Part shown: positions 8,436-16,312 of the stretch, piece by piece | Layout: each line of letters begins with the position of its first letter | Position numbering within the stretch: the stretch's first letter is position 1 | NCBI GenBank assembly: GCA_900545215.1 | Contig: UQXW01000024.1 | Coordinates: 1 to 32,273, forward strand | Length of the DNA: 32,273 bases | Origin: an uncultured Bacteroidota bacterium | GTDB lineage: Bacteria > Bacteroidota > Bacteroidia > Bacteroidales > P3 | Direction of reading: 5' to 3' | Notes under the pieces: generated by a model | Database searches by the model: none | What the model saw: the letters and a program-made list of their open reading frames with translations, nothing else | What the model was told of the DNA's origin: nothing | Translations under genes and position numbers: made by a program

Positions 8436-9089
8436 ATGAAGACAAAAACATTATCCTTAATGTTCACCGCAGCCTTAGGCGTGGGAGCATTACAAGCACA
8501 GGACACCAAGTCCGTGGAGGGCATTTGGTTTGCAGAAACGACAGTGGCAAACAATGTCGTGCGACAAGAAAACAACTTGAAAGAAGATTTCAAAGACGCA
8601 AAGCAATTTGCAATCGAACTTCCGGGGCAGAAAGAAAAGACGGTCTTCGCAAAGGAAGAGTTCTTGAACGCTTTCGATACGCCGCTTTCGGAAACAATCA
8701 TTTCTCCGAAAGAAGCACCTGCGGAGAAAGAGGCTTTTGCAGATGTGAAAGGCTTTGCCATTGCAACGGAAAGCCAAGCCGATTTGACGAAATTCTCCAA
8801 AGAGGAGTTCTTGCAGGCATTGGGCGAACCGGTTGAGATGAGGGTCGATTTCAATCCGAAGTACATTGTCAGCATAAAGGCAGGCGAATTGCTGATAGCC
8901 GAGATAAACGGCTCGGGCTTCACGGACAGATACAAAATAAAGGAAGTTAAGAAAACGAAAGCAGCTTTCCTCATCACTACCACCCTTGGTGAAGAATTCA
9001 CCCTTGAAAACAACGCCGGCGGACTGCTTCTGACCAAAACGAAATCATTGAGCAAAACACCGAAAATGCAAATGCAACTCAGCAAATAA
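8436..9089 (+). CDS. Secreted protein of unknown function with an internal duplication
   Basis: 217 residues from the ATG at 8436; the frame is open further upstream, but the promoter lies inside that extension. The N terminus MKTKTLSLMFTAALGVGALQAQD is a clear signal peptide, probably cut after AQA/ALQA, so the product is exported to the periplasm or beyond. Two segments resemble each other: about residues 54-88 (KQFAIELPGQ... FAKEEFLNAFDTPLSE) and 104-138 (KGFAIATESQ... FSKEEFLQALGEPVEM). The C-terminal 75 residues alternate hydrophobic/charged strands (KYIVSIKAGELLIAEI, AAFLITTTLGEEFTL), as in a small beta-sandwich or lipocalin-like domain. It has its own promoter and a strong terminator, so it is a single-gene unit. 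No family recognised. Confidence 0.8.
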   Translation: MKTKTLSLMFTAALGVGALQAQDTKSVEGIWFAETTVANNVVRQENNLKEDFKDAKQFAIELPGQKEKTVFAKEEFLNAFDTPLSETIISPKEAPAEKEAFADVKGFAIATESQADLTKFSKEEFLQALGEPVEMRVDFNPKYIVSIKAGELLIAEINGSGFTDRYKIKEVKKTKAAFLITTTLGEEFTLENNAGGLLLTKTKSLSKTPKMQMQLSK

Positions 9090-9115
9090 AGACACAACAT
9101 TATTTTCACACCGTC

Positions 9116-9155
9116 GAAGAGGGATATGACACCGATTCATATCCCTCTTCTGCTT
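9116..9155 (+). terminator. Strong intrinsic terminator after the secreted protein
   Basis: A perfect 14-bp stem: 9116-9129 (GAAGAGGGATATGA) pairs with 9137-9150 around a 7-nt loop, followed by a T-rich stretch TGCTTTCTTC. It isolates the secreted-protein gene from the restriction cassette. Confidence 0.8.
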
Positions 9156-9165
9156 TCTTCACGGT

Positions 9166-9196
9166 ATTGCGATTAGCTTGAAATTTCTTACCTTTG
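9166..9196 (+). promoter_or_regulatory. Promoter of the restriction-modification cassette
   Basis: ATTG at 9166-9169, exactly 19 nt spacer, then TACCTTTG at 9189-9196. The ATG of the first methyltransferase is 37 nt downstream. No controller (C) protein gene or C-box repeat is seen, so ordinary sigma-driven expression is likely. Confidence 0.6.
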
Positions 9197-9233
9197 CACA
9201 TCACTAAATTCTTTCCGGTTGAAATACGGTCGA

Positions 9234-10157
9234 ATGGCAAGAACAGTTCAAAAGAATACTTATTTGTGTTCCCCGATGAATTACATAGGTGGCAAATACA
9301 AGTTGTTACCTCAGATTTTGCCCCTTTTTCCGAAAAGGATACGTACCTTTATTGATTTGTTTTGCGGAGGTGCCAACGTGGGAATGAATGTCAAATCGAA
9401 AAAAGTGGTGTTCAATGACAATTTATCCTATTTGATAGACTTATACAGGGCATTTCAAACAATCCCGAAGGCGGAAATTTTACAACATATAGAGAACCGT
9501 ATAAGCGATTTGGCTTTATCCATGACCAATGAAGAGGGATATTTGGCTCTGAGAAACTTGTATAACAACCAACGCAACCCTTTGGACTTGTTTGTTCTCA
9601 CTGCATATTCGTTTAATCACCAGATAAGATTCAATAATTCCCATTTGTTCAACAATCCTTTCGGAAGAGACAGGAGTTCTTTCAATAACAGAATGCGGAA
9701 TAACCTGATTGATTTTTTGGATAAGCTGGCGGTTTCCGACGCATCCTTTTCCTGCGGAAGTTTCGATGGCTTCGATTTGTCCGAACTTACGGAAGAGGAT
9801 TTTCTTTATTGCGATCCTCCCTATCTTATAACGACAGGAACATATAATGATGGCAAACGAGGCTTTTCGGGTTGGAATGAGGGCGAAGAAAGGAAACTTT
9901 TGAGTCTATTGAAAACCGTTGATGAAAACGGATTGCGATTTGCTCTTTCCAATGTGCTTATTCATAAAGGCAAAACAAACGATATACTGATCGAGTGGGT
10001 GAACGAAAACAAATATAACGTTTTTCATTTGAATAAAGATTATTCAAATTCCAATTATCACACCATAGACAGGGGCAAAACAGCCTCCGACGAAGTTTTG
10101 ATAACCAATTACGAACCGGAAATAAGCCAGCCGACACTGAATTTATGCGATATATAG
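9234..10157 (+). CDS. DNA adenine N6-methyltransferase, D12 (Dam-like) class, first of two
   Basis: 307 residues from the ATG at 9234 (MARTVQKNTYLCSPMNYIGGKYKLL); a TTG five codons upstream is possible. Order of motifs is the alpha class: motif X NYIGGKYKLLPQILPLFP near residue 16, motif I FIDLFCGGANVG near 39, target-recognition region in the middle, and catalytic motif IV DPPY (CDPPYLITTGTYN) near 194. This is the D12/Dam group (DpnM, FokI and MboII-like methylases). It should methylate adenine in one strand of the cassette's recognition site. The last 13 nt overlap the next methyltransferase, and base composition is more AT-rich than in the flanking housekeeping genes. The recognition sequence cannot be read from the protein. 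Confidence 0.93.
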   Translation: MARTVQKNTYLCSPMNYIGGKYKLLPQILPLFPKRIRTFIDLFCGGANVGMNVKSKKVVFNDNLSYLIDLYRAFQTIPKAEILQHIENRISDLALSMTNEEGYLALRNLYNNQRNPLDLFVLTAYSFNHQIRFNNSHLFNNPFGRDRSSFNNRMRNNLIDFLDKLAVSDASFSCGSFDGFDLSELTEEDFLYCDPPYLITTGTYNDGKRGFSGWNEGEERKLLSLLKTVDENGLRFALSNVLIHKGKTNDILIEWVNENKYNVFHLNKDYSNSNYHTIDRGKTASDEVLITNYEPEISQPTLNLCDI

Positions 10158-11215
10158 GAAACAAAGAGAATATCATACAGCGGATATACGGGATTCTGAA
10201 TGCCAATGGGGTCAATGGTAAATCTTTTTTTGACTTCTGTTCGGGAACCGCAAGCGTTGCGAAATTCTACAAGAAGGAAAATTATCGTGTATACTCTTCC
10301 GATGTGATGTATATGTCGTATTGTTTGCAGAGAGCATACATAGAAAATAATTATTCGCCGGAATTTCAGTCTTTGTTGCCGTATCTGTCAAGAGGAAAGG
10401 TCATGCAGACTTTGTTTTCGACACCTTTGGAGATTGTTTTGTCGTATTTGGACACACTCGAACCCGTCGATGGCTTTATCTTCAAGAATTATTCACCGGA
10501 AGGCTCGAAAGAACTCAGTGTTCCGAGAATGTACTTCACAGGAGAGAACGCCGGAAAAATCGATGCAGTCAGGGAAAGAATCGAAGAGTGGAAAAAGAAT
10601 TGCCTGATTACGGAATCGGAATATTATATACTGCTTGCATGTTTGCTGGAGACAGTTTCGTTTTACTCGAATGTGGCAGGCGTTTATGCGGCTTTTCATA
10701 AGAAATGGGATCCGAGGGCAATCAAGAAATTGCAACTCCGACCGATTGAAATTATAAGCAATGAACAGCAGAACAAATCGTATAATACGGATAGCATGAG
10801 ACTGTTAAATGAAATCAATGTCGATATTCTGTATCTGGATCCGCCATATAACGAGAGACAATACCCGCCTAACTATCATATTTTGGAAACAATAGCGAAA
10901 GCGGATGAGCCAATCATACATGGAATTTCGGGAATGAGGGATTACAAAGAGGAGAAGTCTGGGTTTTGCAACCGTGTTACAGCGTTGAAAGACTTGGAAG
11001 AAATCGTTGAAAGGGCGAATTACAAATATTTTGTCATGAGTTACAATTCTGAAGGCATAATGGAACAAGACGAAATTCTCGAGATACTGTCCCGATACGG
11101 CAAAGTAAAGTTGGAAGAGTTCGAATATCAGAGGTTCAAAAGCAATAATAATGGACTCTCCAAAGTAAAGAAACATGTTTATGAGCAGTTGTATATTTTG
11201 ACCAAGGGTTTATGA
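10145..11215 (+). CDS. DNA adenine N6-methyltransferase, second of two, D12-like
   Basis: 356 residues starting MRYIGNKENIIQRIYGIL, with motif X (RYIGNKENII) at the very N terminus and motif I FFDFCSGTASVAKF near residue 28. Catalytic motif IV DPPY (ILYLDPPYNERQYPPNYH) lies near residue 234. The long insert between motifs I and IV is the probable target-recognition domain. It is clearly a different subfamily from the upstream enzyme, so the pair probably modifies the two different strands of an asymmetric site. Start and stop overlap its neighbours (13 nt upstream, 4 nt downstream), implying translational coupling across the cassette. Confidence 0.9.
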   Translation: MRYIGNKENIIQRIYGILNANGVNGKSFFDFCSGTASVAKFYKKENYRVYSSDVMYMSYCLQRAYIENNYSPEFQSLLPYLSRGKVMQTLFSTPLEIVLSYLDTLEPVDGFIFKNYSPEGSKELSVPRMYFTGENAGKIDAVRERIEEWKKNCLITESEYYILLACLLETVSFYSNVAGVYAAFHKKWDPRAIKKLQLRPIEIISNEQQNKSYNTDSMRLLNEINVDILYLDPPYNERQYPPNYHILETIAKADEPIIHGISGMRDYKEEKSGFCNRVTALKDLEEIVERANYKYFVMSYNSEGIMEQDEILEILSRYGKVKLEEFEYQRFKSNNNGLSKVKKHVYEQLYILTKGL

Positions 11216-12621
11216 GTAGTATTACGAAGAGAGAAAAAAATCTTTGGATATTGACCGAAGAGAATCCGAAGAAAAAAGTTTTGGAATCCATATTAGAGTA
11301 TTTTGCAAAGGATCAAGGTTTCGGTTTCTTTGGAGGAGAGTTGAGAATATTGCCTATTTTGGACGATGAAAAGTGTTTTGACTTCACTTATGAGGTAATC
11401 GGCTTTGAGTGTCCCAAAGTAAGACATGTATATATAAAGACAGTATCCGGTTATTCTAGTTTCGTGGATTATCTTATCTTCTATCAAGAGAAGCAACCAC
11501 AGTCATCCGACTTTCCTTTGTACGCTATCGAAGAGACAAAAACCGATGACAGCGAAAGCAGAAACACAGGCGTATTTCAGAGGTGCAGCAAATTCATTTT
11601 CATTCGTCATTATTATCCGAACACAAAGGCTATAATGCACTATTCTTTGCAGGTTGAACAAAAGGAAAAGCCGTCCGATACCTACGTTTTCGGTACAAGG
11701 CTTCTTCTGACAATGGGAGTCGAAATTTCAGGTAAGAAATTAGATGCCTCAATCTTCAAACCGTTTGAATCGATAGACGAGATACTCTCGTTCAAAGACG
11801 GAATGAGAAAACCTCCGAAAGGAAACATTCCTATTATCATCACAAAGACTGATTTGGAAATAAAAATTTCCGGCAGATTGTACAAGAATGGTTCGATAGG
11901 ACACGATCCCAACATAGGGGCTTTAAGTATCATTTCTGCCGTTTTGCGAAAACTTGGCTGGAACAAACGGATAAAGATTGTAAATCATGGATTACAGCAA
12001 TCCCATGTGAAGAAAGGTAACAAATTTATCCTCTTGGCAAATATGCTGGATTTGGAATTGGATAACCTTTACGTTCCTGAGGTGCAATTTCCTGCCGATT
12101 ATTGGCACTATGATATGAAGAGCGAAAAATTGGCGACCATATTTCTGCATATAATCGTGGAAAACTTCACGGAAAGCTATTCCATATTCGATAATCATGC
12201 CGGTTGCGAAAAAGGATACTTCCAAACATCGCAAGGAGAGCATATTCCTTTGAAGAAATACAGCGATAGAAACGCTTACAAAGCCGGAGATAAAAGCAAA
12301 ATCATTGCGATACCGGATTTGGTTCTGTTGGATATAAAATCGAAAGAGTCAATTCTTATAGAAGGTAAGCAATATGCTTGTAGGAGAAGAGGAATAAAAG
12401 AGTTGAATAACTATGATAGTTTCACAAATTGCTATCTCAACGAATATTATCCCAAATTCAAAGTGGTGAAAACGCTTGTTCTATTCGGTGGCAAGAAGGA
12501 AGAAAGCATAGAAGTAGAGGTTGGATTTCTCTTGAATGAGAAAGGTAAACTTGTTTTGGGTATCAAGGCTCCGTATTTATTCAAACGAGCGATAGAAAAC
12601 CTCTTGGATTATTGGGGTTGA
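11212..12621 (+). CDS. Type II restriction endonuclease with two PD-(D/E)XK-like sites
   Basis: 469 residues, not assigned to a named enzyme. The context (two adenine methyltransferases directly upstream with an ATGA overlap) makes it the cognate nuclease. Two nuclease-like signatures are visible. Site 1 in the N-terminal part: D86 in SSFVDYLIFYQ, then E108-T-K110 in YAIEETK. Site 2 in the C-terminal part: P368-D369 in IIAIPDLVLLD, then E384-G-K386 in SILIEGKQYACRRR, which is the more canonical. Each is preceded and followed by beta-strand-like segments. Two active sites in one chain are known for type IIS enzymes such as Mva1269I and BsmI, where each cuts one strand; whether both function here is inference. 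The middle (about 200-350) is the likely DNA-recognition region. No terminator is obvious between it and menG. Confidence 0.8.
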   Translation: MSSITKREKNLWILTEENPKKKVLESILEYFAKDQGFGFFGGELRILPILDDEKCFDFTYEVIGFECPKVRHVYIKTVSGYSSFVDYLIFYQEKQPQSSDFPLYAIEETKTDDSESRNTGVFQRCSKFIFIRHYYPNTKAIMHYSLQVEQKEKPSDTYVFGTRLLLTMGVEISGKKLDASIFKPFESIDEILSFKDGMRKPPKGNIPIIITKTDLEIKISGRLYKNGSIGHDPNIGALSIISAVLRKLGWNKRIKIVNHGLQQSHVKKGNKFILLANMLDLELDNLYVPEVQFPADYWHYDMKSEKLATIFLHIIVENFTESYSIFDNHAGCEKGYFQTSQGEHIPLKKYSDRNAYKAGDKSKIIAIPDLVLLDIKSKESILIEGKQYACRRRGIKELNNYDSFTNCYLNEYYPKFKVVKTLVLFGGKKEESIEVEVGFLLNEKGKLVLGIKAPYLFKRAIENLLDYWG

Positions 12622-12658
12622 AAGCTGTAATATATTTATTGTGCGATTGGAGGAAGTT

Positions 12659-12730
12659 ATGCAAAGATTGAATTTCATGATTGCTTGGTTTTGCAAAACG
12701 TTTTTTTTGAAAGGAGTTGTTTATGGATAG
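12659..12730 (+). CDS. Possible 23-codon leader ORF overlapping the menG start
   Basis: ATG at 12659 is preceded by GGAGGA with good spacing. The frame reads MQRLNFMIAWFCKTFFLKGV and three more residues, then ends at a TAG inside the menG initiation region (ATGGATAG). Such an arrangement could couple menG translation to a leader peptide. It could equally be chance; there is no homology argument. Confidence 0.25.
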   Translation: MQRLNFMIAWFCKTFFLKGVVYG

Positions 12731-13433
12731 AATGGAAGGTGTGGATAAGCGGGAAATCGGGGGCTTGTTTGATGCGATTGCTCCGGAGTATGATTTCCTT
12801 AATCATTTGCTTACATTGAATATCGACAGGCGGTGGAGGAGGAAAGCGGTGATGGCGACGGGCAATGTGGCAGGGTCTTGGCTGGATTTGGCTTGCGGCA
12901 GCGGGGATATGGCTTTGGAGGCGGTGAGGAGAGAGCGTGCGAAGAACGTCGTGGGTGTGGACTTGTCGGAGAAGATGTTGCAAATCGGGCGTGATAAGGT
13001 GGCGAAAAAGGGTTTGCAGGAGAGGATTTGTCTGCAAAAGGGCGACTGTTGCGAGTTGGAGTTCGCCGATGGGAGTTTCGATGTGGTCTCTTGCGGTTTC
13101 GGAGTCAGGAACTTCTATGATGCGGATAGGGGATTTGCCGAGATGTTCAGGGTTTTGAAACCCGGGGGACGTTTGGTTATTCTGGAGTTTGCTTATCCGG
13201 AGAATGCGTTCATAAGGTTCTTCTATGATTTTTACTTTAATCATGTTCTGCCTCTCACAGGCAGGCTGATAAGTCGCAACAAGACGGCTTACCGATACCT
13301 GCCCGAGAGTGTGAAAGGCTTCTTTTGGGGAGAGGAGTTTACGGAACGTTTGCGTAAGGCAGGCTTCGAGCAGGTGGCTTACCGCAAGTTGTGTTTCGGC
13401 ATTTGCGATTTATATACGGGGGTGAAGAAATGA
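12723..13433 (+). CDS. menG: Demethylmenaquinone methyltransferase
   Basis: 236 residues from the ATG at 12723, which has a clear AAAGGAG Shine-Dalgarno 7 nt upstream, unusual in this phylum. UbiE/MenG signature blocks are present: VDKREIGGLFDAIAPEYDFLNHLLTLNIDRRWRRKAV at the N terminus, SAM motif I LDLACGSGDMALEA, and the later CGFGVRNFYDADRGFAEMFRVLKPGGRLVILEF. It performs the final C-methylation of menaquinone biosynthesis. Ubiquinone is not expected in Bacteroidota, so menG rather than ubiE. The stop overlaps the menA start as ATGA, so the two last steps of quinone assembly are translationally coupled. Confidence 0.95.
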   Translation: MDRMEGVDKREIGGLFDAIAPEYDFLNHLLTLNIDRRWRRKAVMATGNVAGSWLDLACGSGDMALEAVRRERAKNVVGVDLSEKMLQIGRDKVAKKGLQERICLQKGDCCELEFADGSFDVVSCGFGVRNFYDADRGFAEMFRVLKPGGRLVILEFAYPENAFIRFFYDFYFNHVLPLTGRLISRNKTAYRYLPESVKGFFWGEEFTERLRKAGFEQVAYRKLCFGICDLYTGVKK

Positions 13434-14284
13434 GTGCGTTCGTAAAGTGGTTCAAGATTATACGTCCACAAACGCTCTTTGCGGCTCTGTGTCCCGTTGT
13501 GGCAGGATTGCTGATTGCGGCAAAGGATAGAGGCTTGGACGGTATTGTCGCAGCCGTTACCGTTCTTTCGGCTCTTTCTCTGCAAGTGTTTTGCAACCTT
13601 GTAAACGATTACTACGACTTTGTGAGGGGTGCGGACAAAAAAGGCAGGCAGGGAAACGCCCGTGCCTTGGCTGAGGGTACCGTCGGGTTGAAAGAAATCC
13701 GCAGGGCGATTTTCATCACTCTTGCTTTCGTTCTGCTCACGGGGGCTTTTCTTATTTTCAAAGGCGGCTTTCCCATCGTTCTTATAGGCATAAGCTCCAT
13801 TCTTTTCGGCTATCTCTATACAGCCACTTCGCATTCCTTGGCTTATCTCGGTATTGCGGATTTGTTTGTCTTCGTTTATTTCGGCTTGTTGGCAGTGGGA
13901 GGAACGGTTTATCTGCAAACAGGATATTTTTCGGCTCAATCGCTACTGACCGGTGCCGTTTGCGGAAGCATATCGACCTGCGTGCTGATTATAAACAATA
14001 TTCGGGACAGGGCAGACGATAAGGCAGTGAACAAAAAGACCTTCGTGGTCAGATTCGGTTTGAAGGCAGGCTATGGGGAAATGCTTTTCTTCATTCTCCT
14101 TGCCCTGACATGCACGATATGTTGCTATTCGCTTTCGTGGAACAGTCTCATGGTGCTGCCGCTTGCCGCATTATTCGTTTCGACGCTCAAATCCGACGGT
14201 TCGCAGTACAACCGCTGCCTGCTCTTTGCCGGATTGAACAATCTTATCTTTGTAATACTCACGGCAATGACCCTCTTCATGTAG
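13430..14284 (+). CDS. menA: 1,4-dihydroxy-2-naphthoate polyprenyltransferase
   Basis: 284 residues from the ATG at 13430 (MSAFVKWFKIIRPQTLFAALCPVVAGLL); the open frame begins earlier, inside menG, but the overlapping ATGA start fits the family. It is a multi-pass membrane prenyltransferase of the UbiA superfamily with about eight to nine hydrophobic helices. The two aspartate-rich motifs are NDYYDFVRGADKKG (about 62-75) and NNIRDRADDKAVNKKT (about 187-202). It attaches the isoprenoid chain to dihydroxynaphthoate in the inner membrane, supplying the substrate of MenG. Genes for the earlier steps are not in this window. Confidence 0.94.
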   Translation: MSAFVKWFKIIRPQTLFAALCPVVAGLLIAAKDRGLDGIVAAVTVLSALSLQVFCNLVNDYYDFVRGADKKGRQGNARALAEGTVGLKEIRRAIFITLAFVLLTGAFLIFKGGFPIVLIGISSILFGYLYTATSHSLAYLGIADLFVFVYFGLLAVGGTVYLQTGYFSAQSLLTGAVCGSISTCVLIINNIRDRADDKAVNKKTFVVRFGLKAGYGEMLFFILLALTCTICCYSLSWNSLMVLPLAALFVSTLKSDGSQYNRCLLFAGLNNLIFVILTAMTLFM

Positions 14285-14329
14285 CGGACGAAAAGTTCCT
14301 TTTCGACGAAAGGGCGAAAGAAAAAATTC

Positions 14330-14382
14330 AAACGCCGAAGGAAAAAATTATTTCGCCGTTTTATTTCGTCGGAACGGCGTTT
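14330..14382 (-). repeat. 53-bp intergenic repeat, copy B
   Basis: Read on the minus strand, it aligns without gaps to copy C at 47 of 53 and to copy A at 45 of 53 positions. It lies between the 3' end of menA and the 5' end of the outer-membrane protein gene. A further palindromic stretch (CGAAAGGGCGAAAG region, about 14300-14320) adjoins it. Confidence 0.85.
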
Positions 14383-14396
14383 TAATTTTTGCCATC

Positions 14397-14425
14397 TTTG
14401 CTTCCGGTGAATAATATTAGCTTTG
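14397..14425 (+). promoter_or_regulatory. Candidate promoter of the outer-membrane protein/coaD unit
   Basis: TTTG at 14397-14400 and TAGCTTTG at 14418-14425, spaced by 17 nt, slightly short of the usual 19-21. The start codon is 49 nt downstream of the -7 box. Confidence 0.35.
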
Positions 14426-14473
14426 ATTGTTGCGTTTCCTTGTTTGATTTCCATGAATTAAAACAGTGAAAAG

Positions 14474-15214
14474 ATGAAATTTGTTTCGGGAATAAGATTG
14501 GTGGCGATATTGCTGATAGGGGCTTTGTTTGCCGGCGGCGAGGTGCAGTCCCAGATGTTCAAGGCGTACGTTGCGGGCGGTTTGAACGTGGCTCAAATCG
14601 ACGGGGACGAAGTCTATGGTTTCAATAAGATTGCTCCGCAAGTGGGTCTCGGCGTCATGATGCCGTTTAACATGAAGAAGCCTTATCAAGGGTGGCAGGC
14701 AAGCATGGAAATACTCTTCTCGCAACGCGGAGCGAGGGAAACGCAGGATCCTTTTGCCTATAAAGCCACTCTATCGTACATCGACATACCCGTGATGTTG
14801 CATTACATAGACAATATAGGCGGTTGGACATTCGGCGTGGGCATACAGTATGGCAGGTTGATTAAGACAAGGGAGGATTGGGGCTTGCCGGACAGCGTAA
14901 TCAAGGGCTTTGAAAGACCCTTTGCCTTTCCGCCGCCACCGGATTTCAAGAAGAACGACCTCTGCATAGTAGGCGAAATACGTTTCAAGGTGTGGGAGAG
15001 GTTCAAATTCAGTTTCAGATACCAGTATTCGCTCCTTCCTATAAGGGAAGAGGTGTGGTACTACAACGGCATGGCAGCCGGTTCGCAGGGAGACGGATAC
15101 AAATCATGGAGCAGGGACTTCAAGAACAACTACATGAGCCTCCGCGTCATCTATATGATAAACGAACGCAGCAGTAAGGAATTGGATCGTAACATAAGAA
15201 GAACGTCATATTAG
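14474..15214 (+). CDS. PorT-like outer-membrane beta-barrel protein
   Basis: 246 residues. A signal peptide (MKFVSGIRLVAILLIGALFAGGEVQSQ) is followed by alternating amphipathic strands typical of an eight-stranded barrel: FKAYVAGGLNVAQIDG, APQVGLGVMMPF, GWQASMEILFSQRGAR, YIDIPVMLHYI, WTFGVGIQYGRLI, FKFSFRYQYSLLPI. The YIDIPVMLHY strand and the GLNVAQIDGD opening are characteristic of the PorT/outer-membrane-beta-barrel family common in Bacteroidota. The tail after the last strand (ERSSKELDRNIRRTSY) is unusual, as it ends in a polar extension rather than an aromatic barrel end. Its stop is 2 nt before coaD, so it is co-transcribed. Specific function unknown. Confidence 0.8.
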   Translation: MKFVSGIRLVAILLIGALFAGGEVQSQMFKAYVAGGLNVAQIDGDEVYGFNKIAPQVGLGVMMPFNMKKPYQGWQASMEILFSQRGARETQDPFAYKATLSYIDIPVMLHYIDNIGGWTFGVGIQYGRLIKTREDWGLPDSVIKGFERPFAFPPPPDFKKNDLCIVGEIRFKVWERFKFSFRYQYSLLPIREEVWYYNGMAAGSQGDGYKSWSRDFKNNYMSLRVIYMINERSSKELDRNIRRTSY

Positions 15215-15216
15215 AA

Positions 15217-15696
15217 ATGGAAGAAAGAATAGCATTGTTTCCCGGAAGTTTCGACCCGATAACCAAGGGGCATGAAAGCATTGTCGAAAGAGCCTTGCCG
15301 ATGTTCGACAAGATAGTGGTGGCAGTGGGTTGCAATACAGCGAAACACTCCTTTTTCTCATTGGAGAAAAGAATAGAATGGTTGAAACGAACATTCGAGA
15401 AACAACCAAAGGTGGAAGTGGTAACGTTCAACAGCCTCACGGTGGACTTTTGCCGAGAGATAGGAGCGAAATACATATTGAGAGGATTGAGAAACTCTGC
15501 CGATTTCCAATATGAGCGGAACATAGCCCGCATAAACCAAGAATTGGCGGAGGAAATAGAAACCGTTTTCCTTATGACCAAGCCCGACGACGCTGCAATC
15601 TCCTCTTCCTTGGTCAGAGAGATACTCTCCTTCGGCGGAGACGTTTCCAAGTTCATTCCAAGCAGCATACGCATAGATGCAAAAGAGGTGAAATGA
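15217..15696 (+). CDS. coaD: Phosphopantetheine adenylyltransferase
   Basis: 159 residues, the normal family size. The nucleotidyltransferase signature ALFPGSFDPITKGHESIVERA contains the T/HxGH motif (TKGH). The ISSSLVREI block near residue 130 is the second ATP-contacting motif, and RGLRNSADFQYERNIARINQEL is the substrate/oligomer region. It catalyses the fourth step of CoA synthesis in the cytoplasm. It is packed 2 nt after the outer-membrane protein gene and 25 nt before the flavin reductase gene. Confidence 0.97.
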   Translation: MEERIALFPGSFDPITKGHESIVERALPMFDKIVVAVGCNTAKHSFFSLEKRIEWLKRTFEKQPKVEVVTFNSLTVDFCREIGAKYILRGLRNSADFQYERNIARINQELAEEIETVFLMTKPDDAAISSSLVREILSFGGDVSKFIPSSIRIDAKEVK

Positions 15697-15721
15697 AACA
15701 AAAATCAAAGAACAGAGCATT

Positions 15722-16306
15722 ATGAGCAGAACCGAGTTCAAGCCGGGGACTATGATATATCCTTTGCCGGCTGTCATGGTTTCGTGTGGGGAGAGTAGGG
15801 AGGAATATAATATCGCAACGGTTGCGTGGACGGGTACTTTATGCACCGATCCGCCTATGTGCTATATCTCTCTTCGCAAGACGAGGCATTCGCATGGGAT
15901 TATCTCCCGCACGAAGCAGTTTGTAATCAACCTTACGACCGAAAGCCTTTGTCGGAAGACAGATTGGTGCGGCGTGAAGTCGGGAAGGGATTTCGACAAG
16001 TTCGAACACGTGGGACTGACTCCCGTATCCGCTCCTCATGTGCAGGCTCCGTATATAGATGAAAGCCCGTTGAGTATAGAGTGCAGGGTTGTTGAAGTAA
16101 AGGAATTGGGGTCTCACGATATGTTTATCGCCAAGGTGGTGGGAGTATTGGCTGATGACAAGTACATAAACAAGGAAACAGGTTTGTTCGACTTGGAAGC
16201 CGCCGGTCTGATGGCTTATTCCCACGGCAAATACTATTCCTTGGGCGAACGAATAGGCTTTTTCGGCTTCTCCGTTCAAAAGAAACCGAAATCAAAGAAG
16301 AAATAA
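15722..16306 (+). CDS. Flavin reductase-like (FMN-binding split-barrel) protein
   Basis: 194 residues of the flavin-reductase/FMN-binding family. PAVMVSCGESREEYNIATVAWTGTLCTDPPMCYISLRKTRHSHGII is the standard FMN-contact region, and FVINLTTESL is the following strand. It probably reduces or binds FMN with NAD(P)H and may partner another enzyme. The C terminus is lysine-rich. Its stop lies only 6 nt from the stop of the convergent transporter gene, leaving no room for an intergenic terminator. Substrate unknown. Confidence 0.85.
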   Translation: MSRTEFKPGTMIYPLPAVMVSCGESREEYNIATVAWTGTLCTDPPMCYISLRKTRHSHGIISRTKQFVINLTTESLCRKTDWCGVKSGRDFDKFEHVGLTPVSAPHVQAPYIDESPLSIECRVVEVKELGSHDMFIAKVVGVLADDKYINKETGLFDLEAAGLMAYSHGKYYSLGERIGFFGFSVQKKPKSKKK

Positions 16307-16312
16307 ATCGCT

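Noticed and set aside
8294..9109. 271-codon minus-strand ORF opposite the secreted protein
   Set aside because: The plus frame has a signal peptide, promoter and terminator in the right places; the minus frame is serine/phenylalanine-rich as expected of a shadow.
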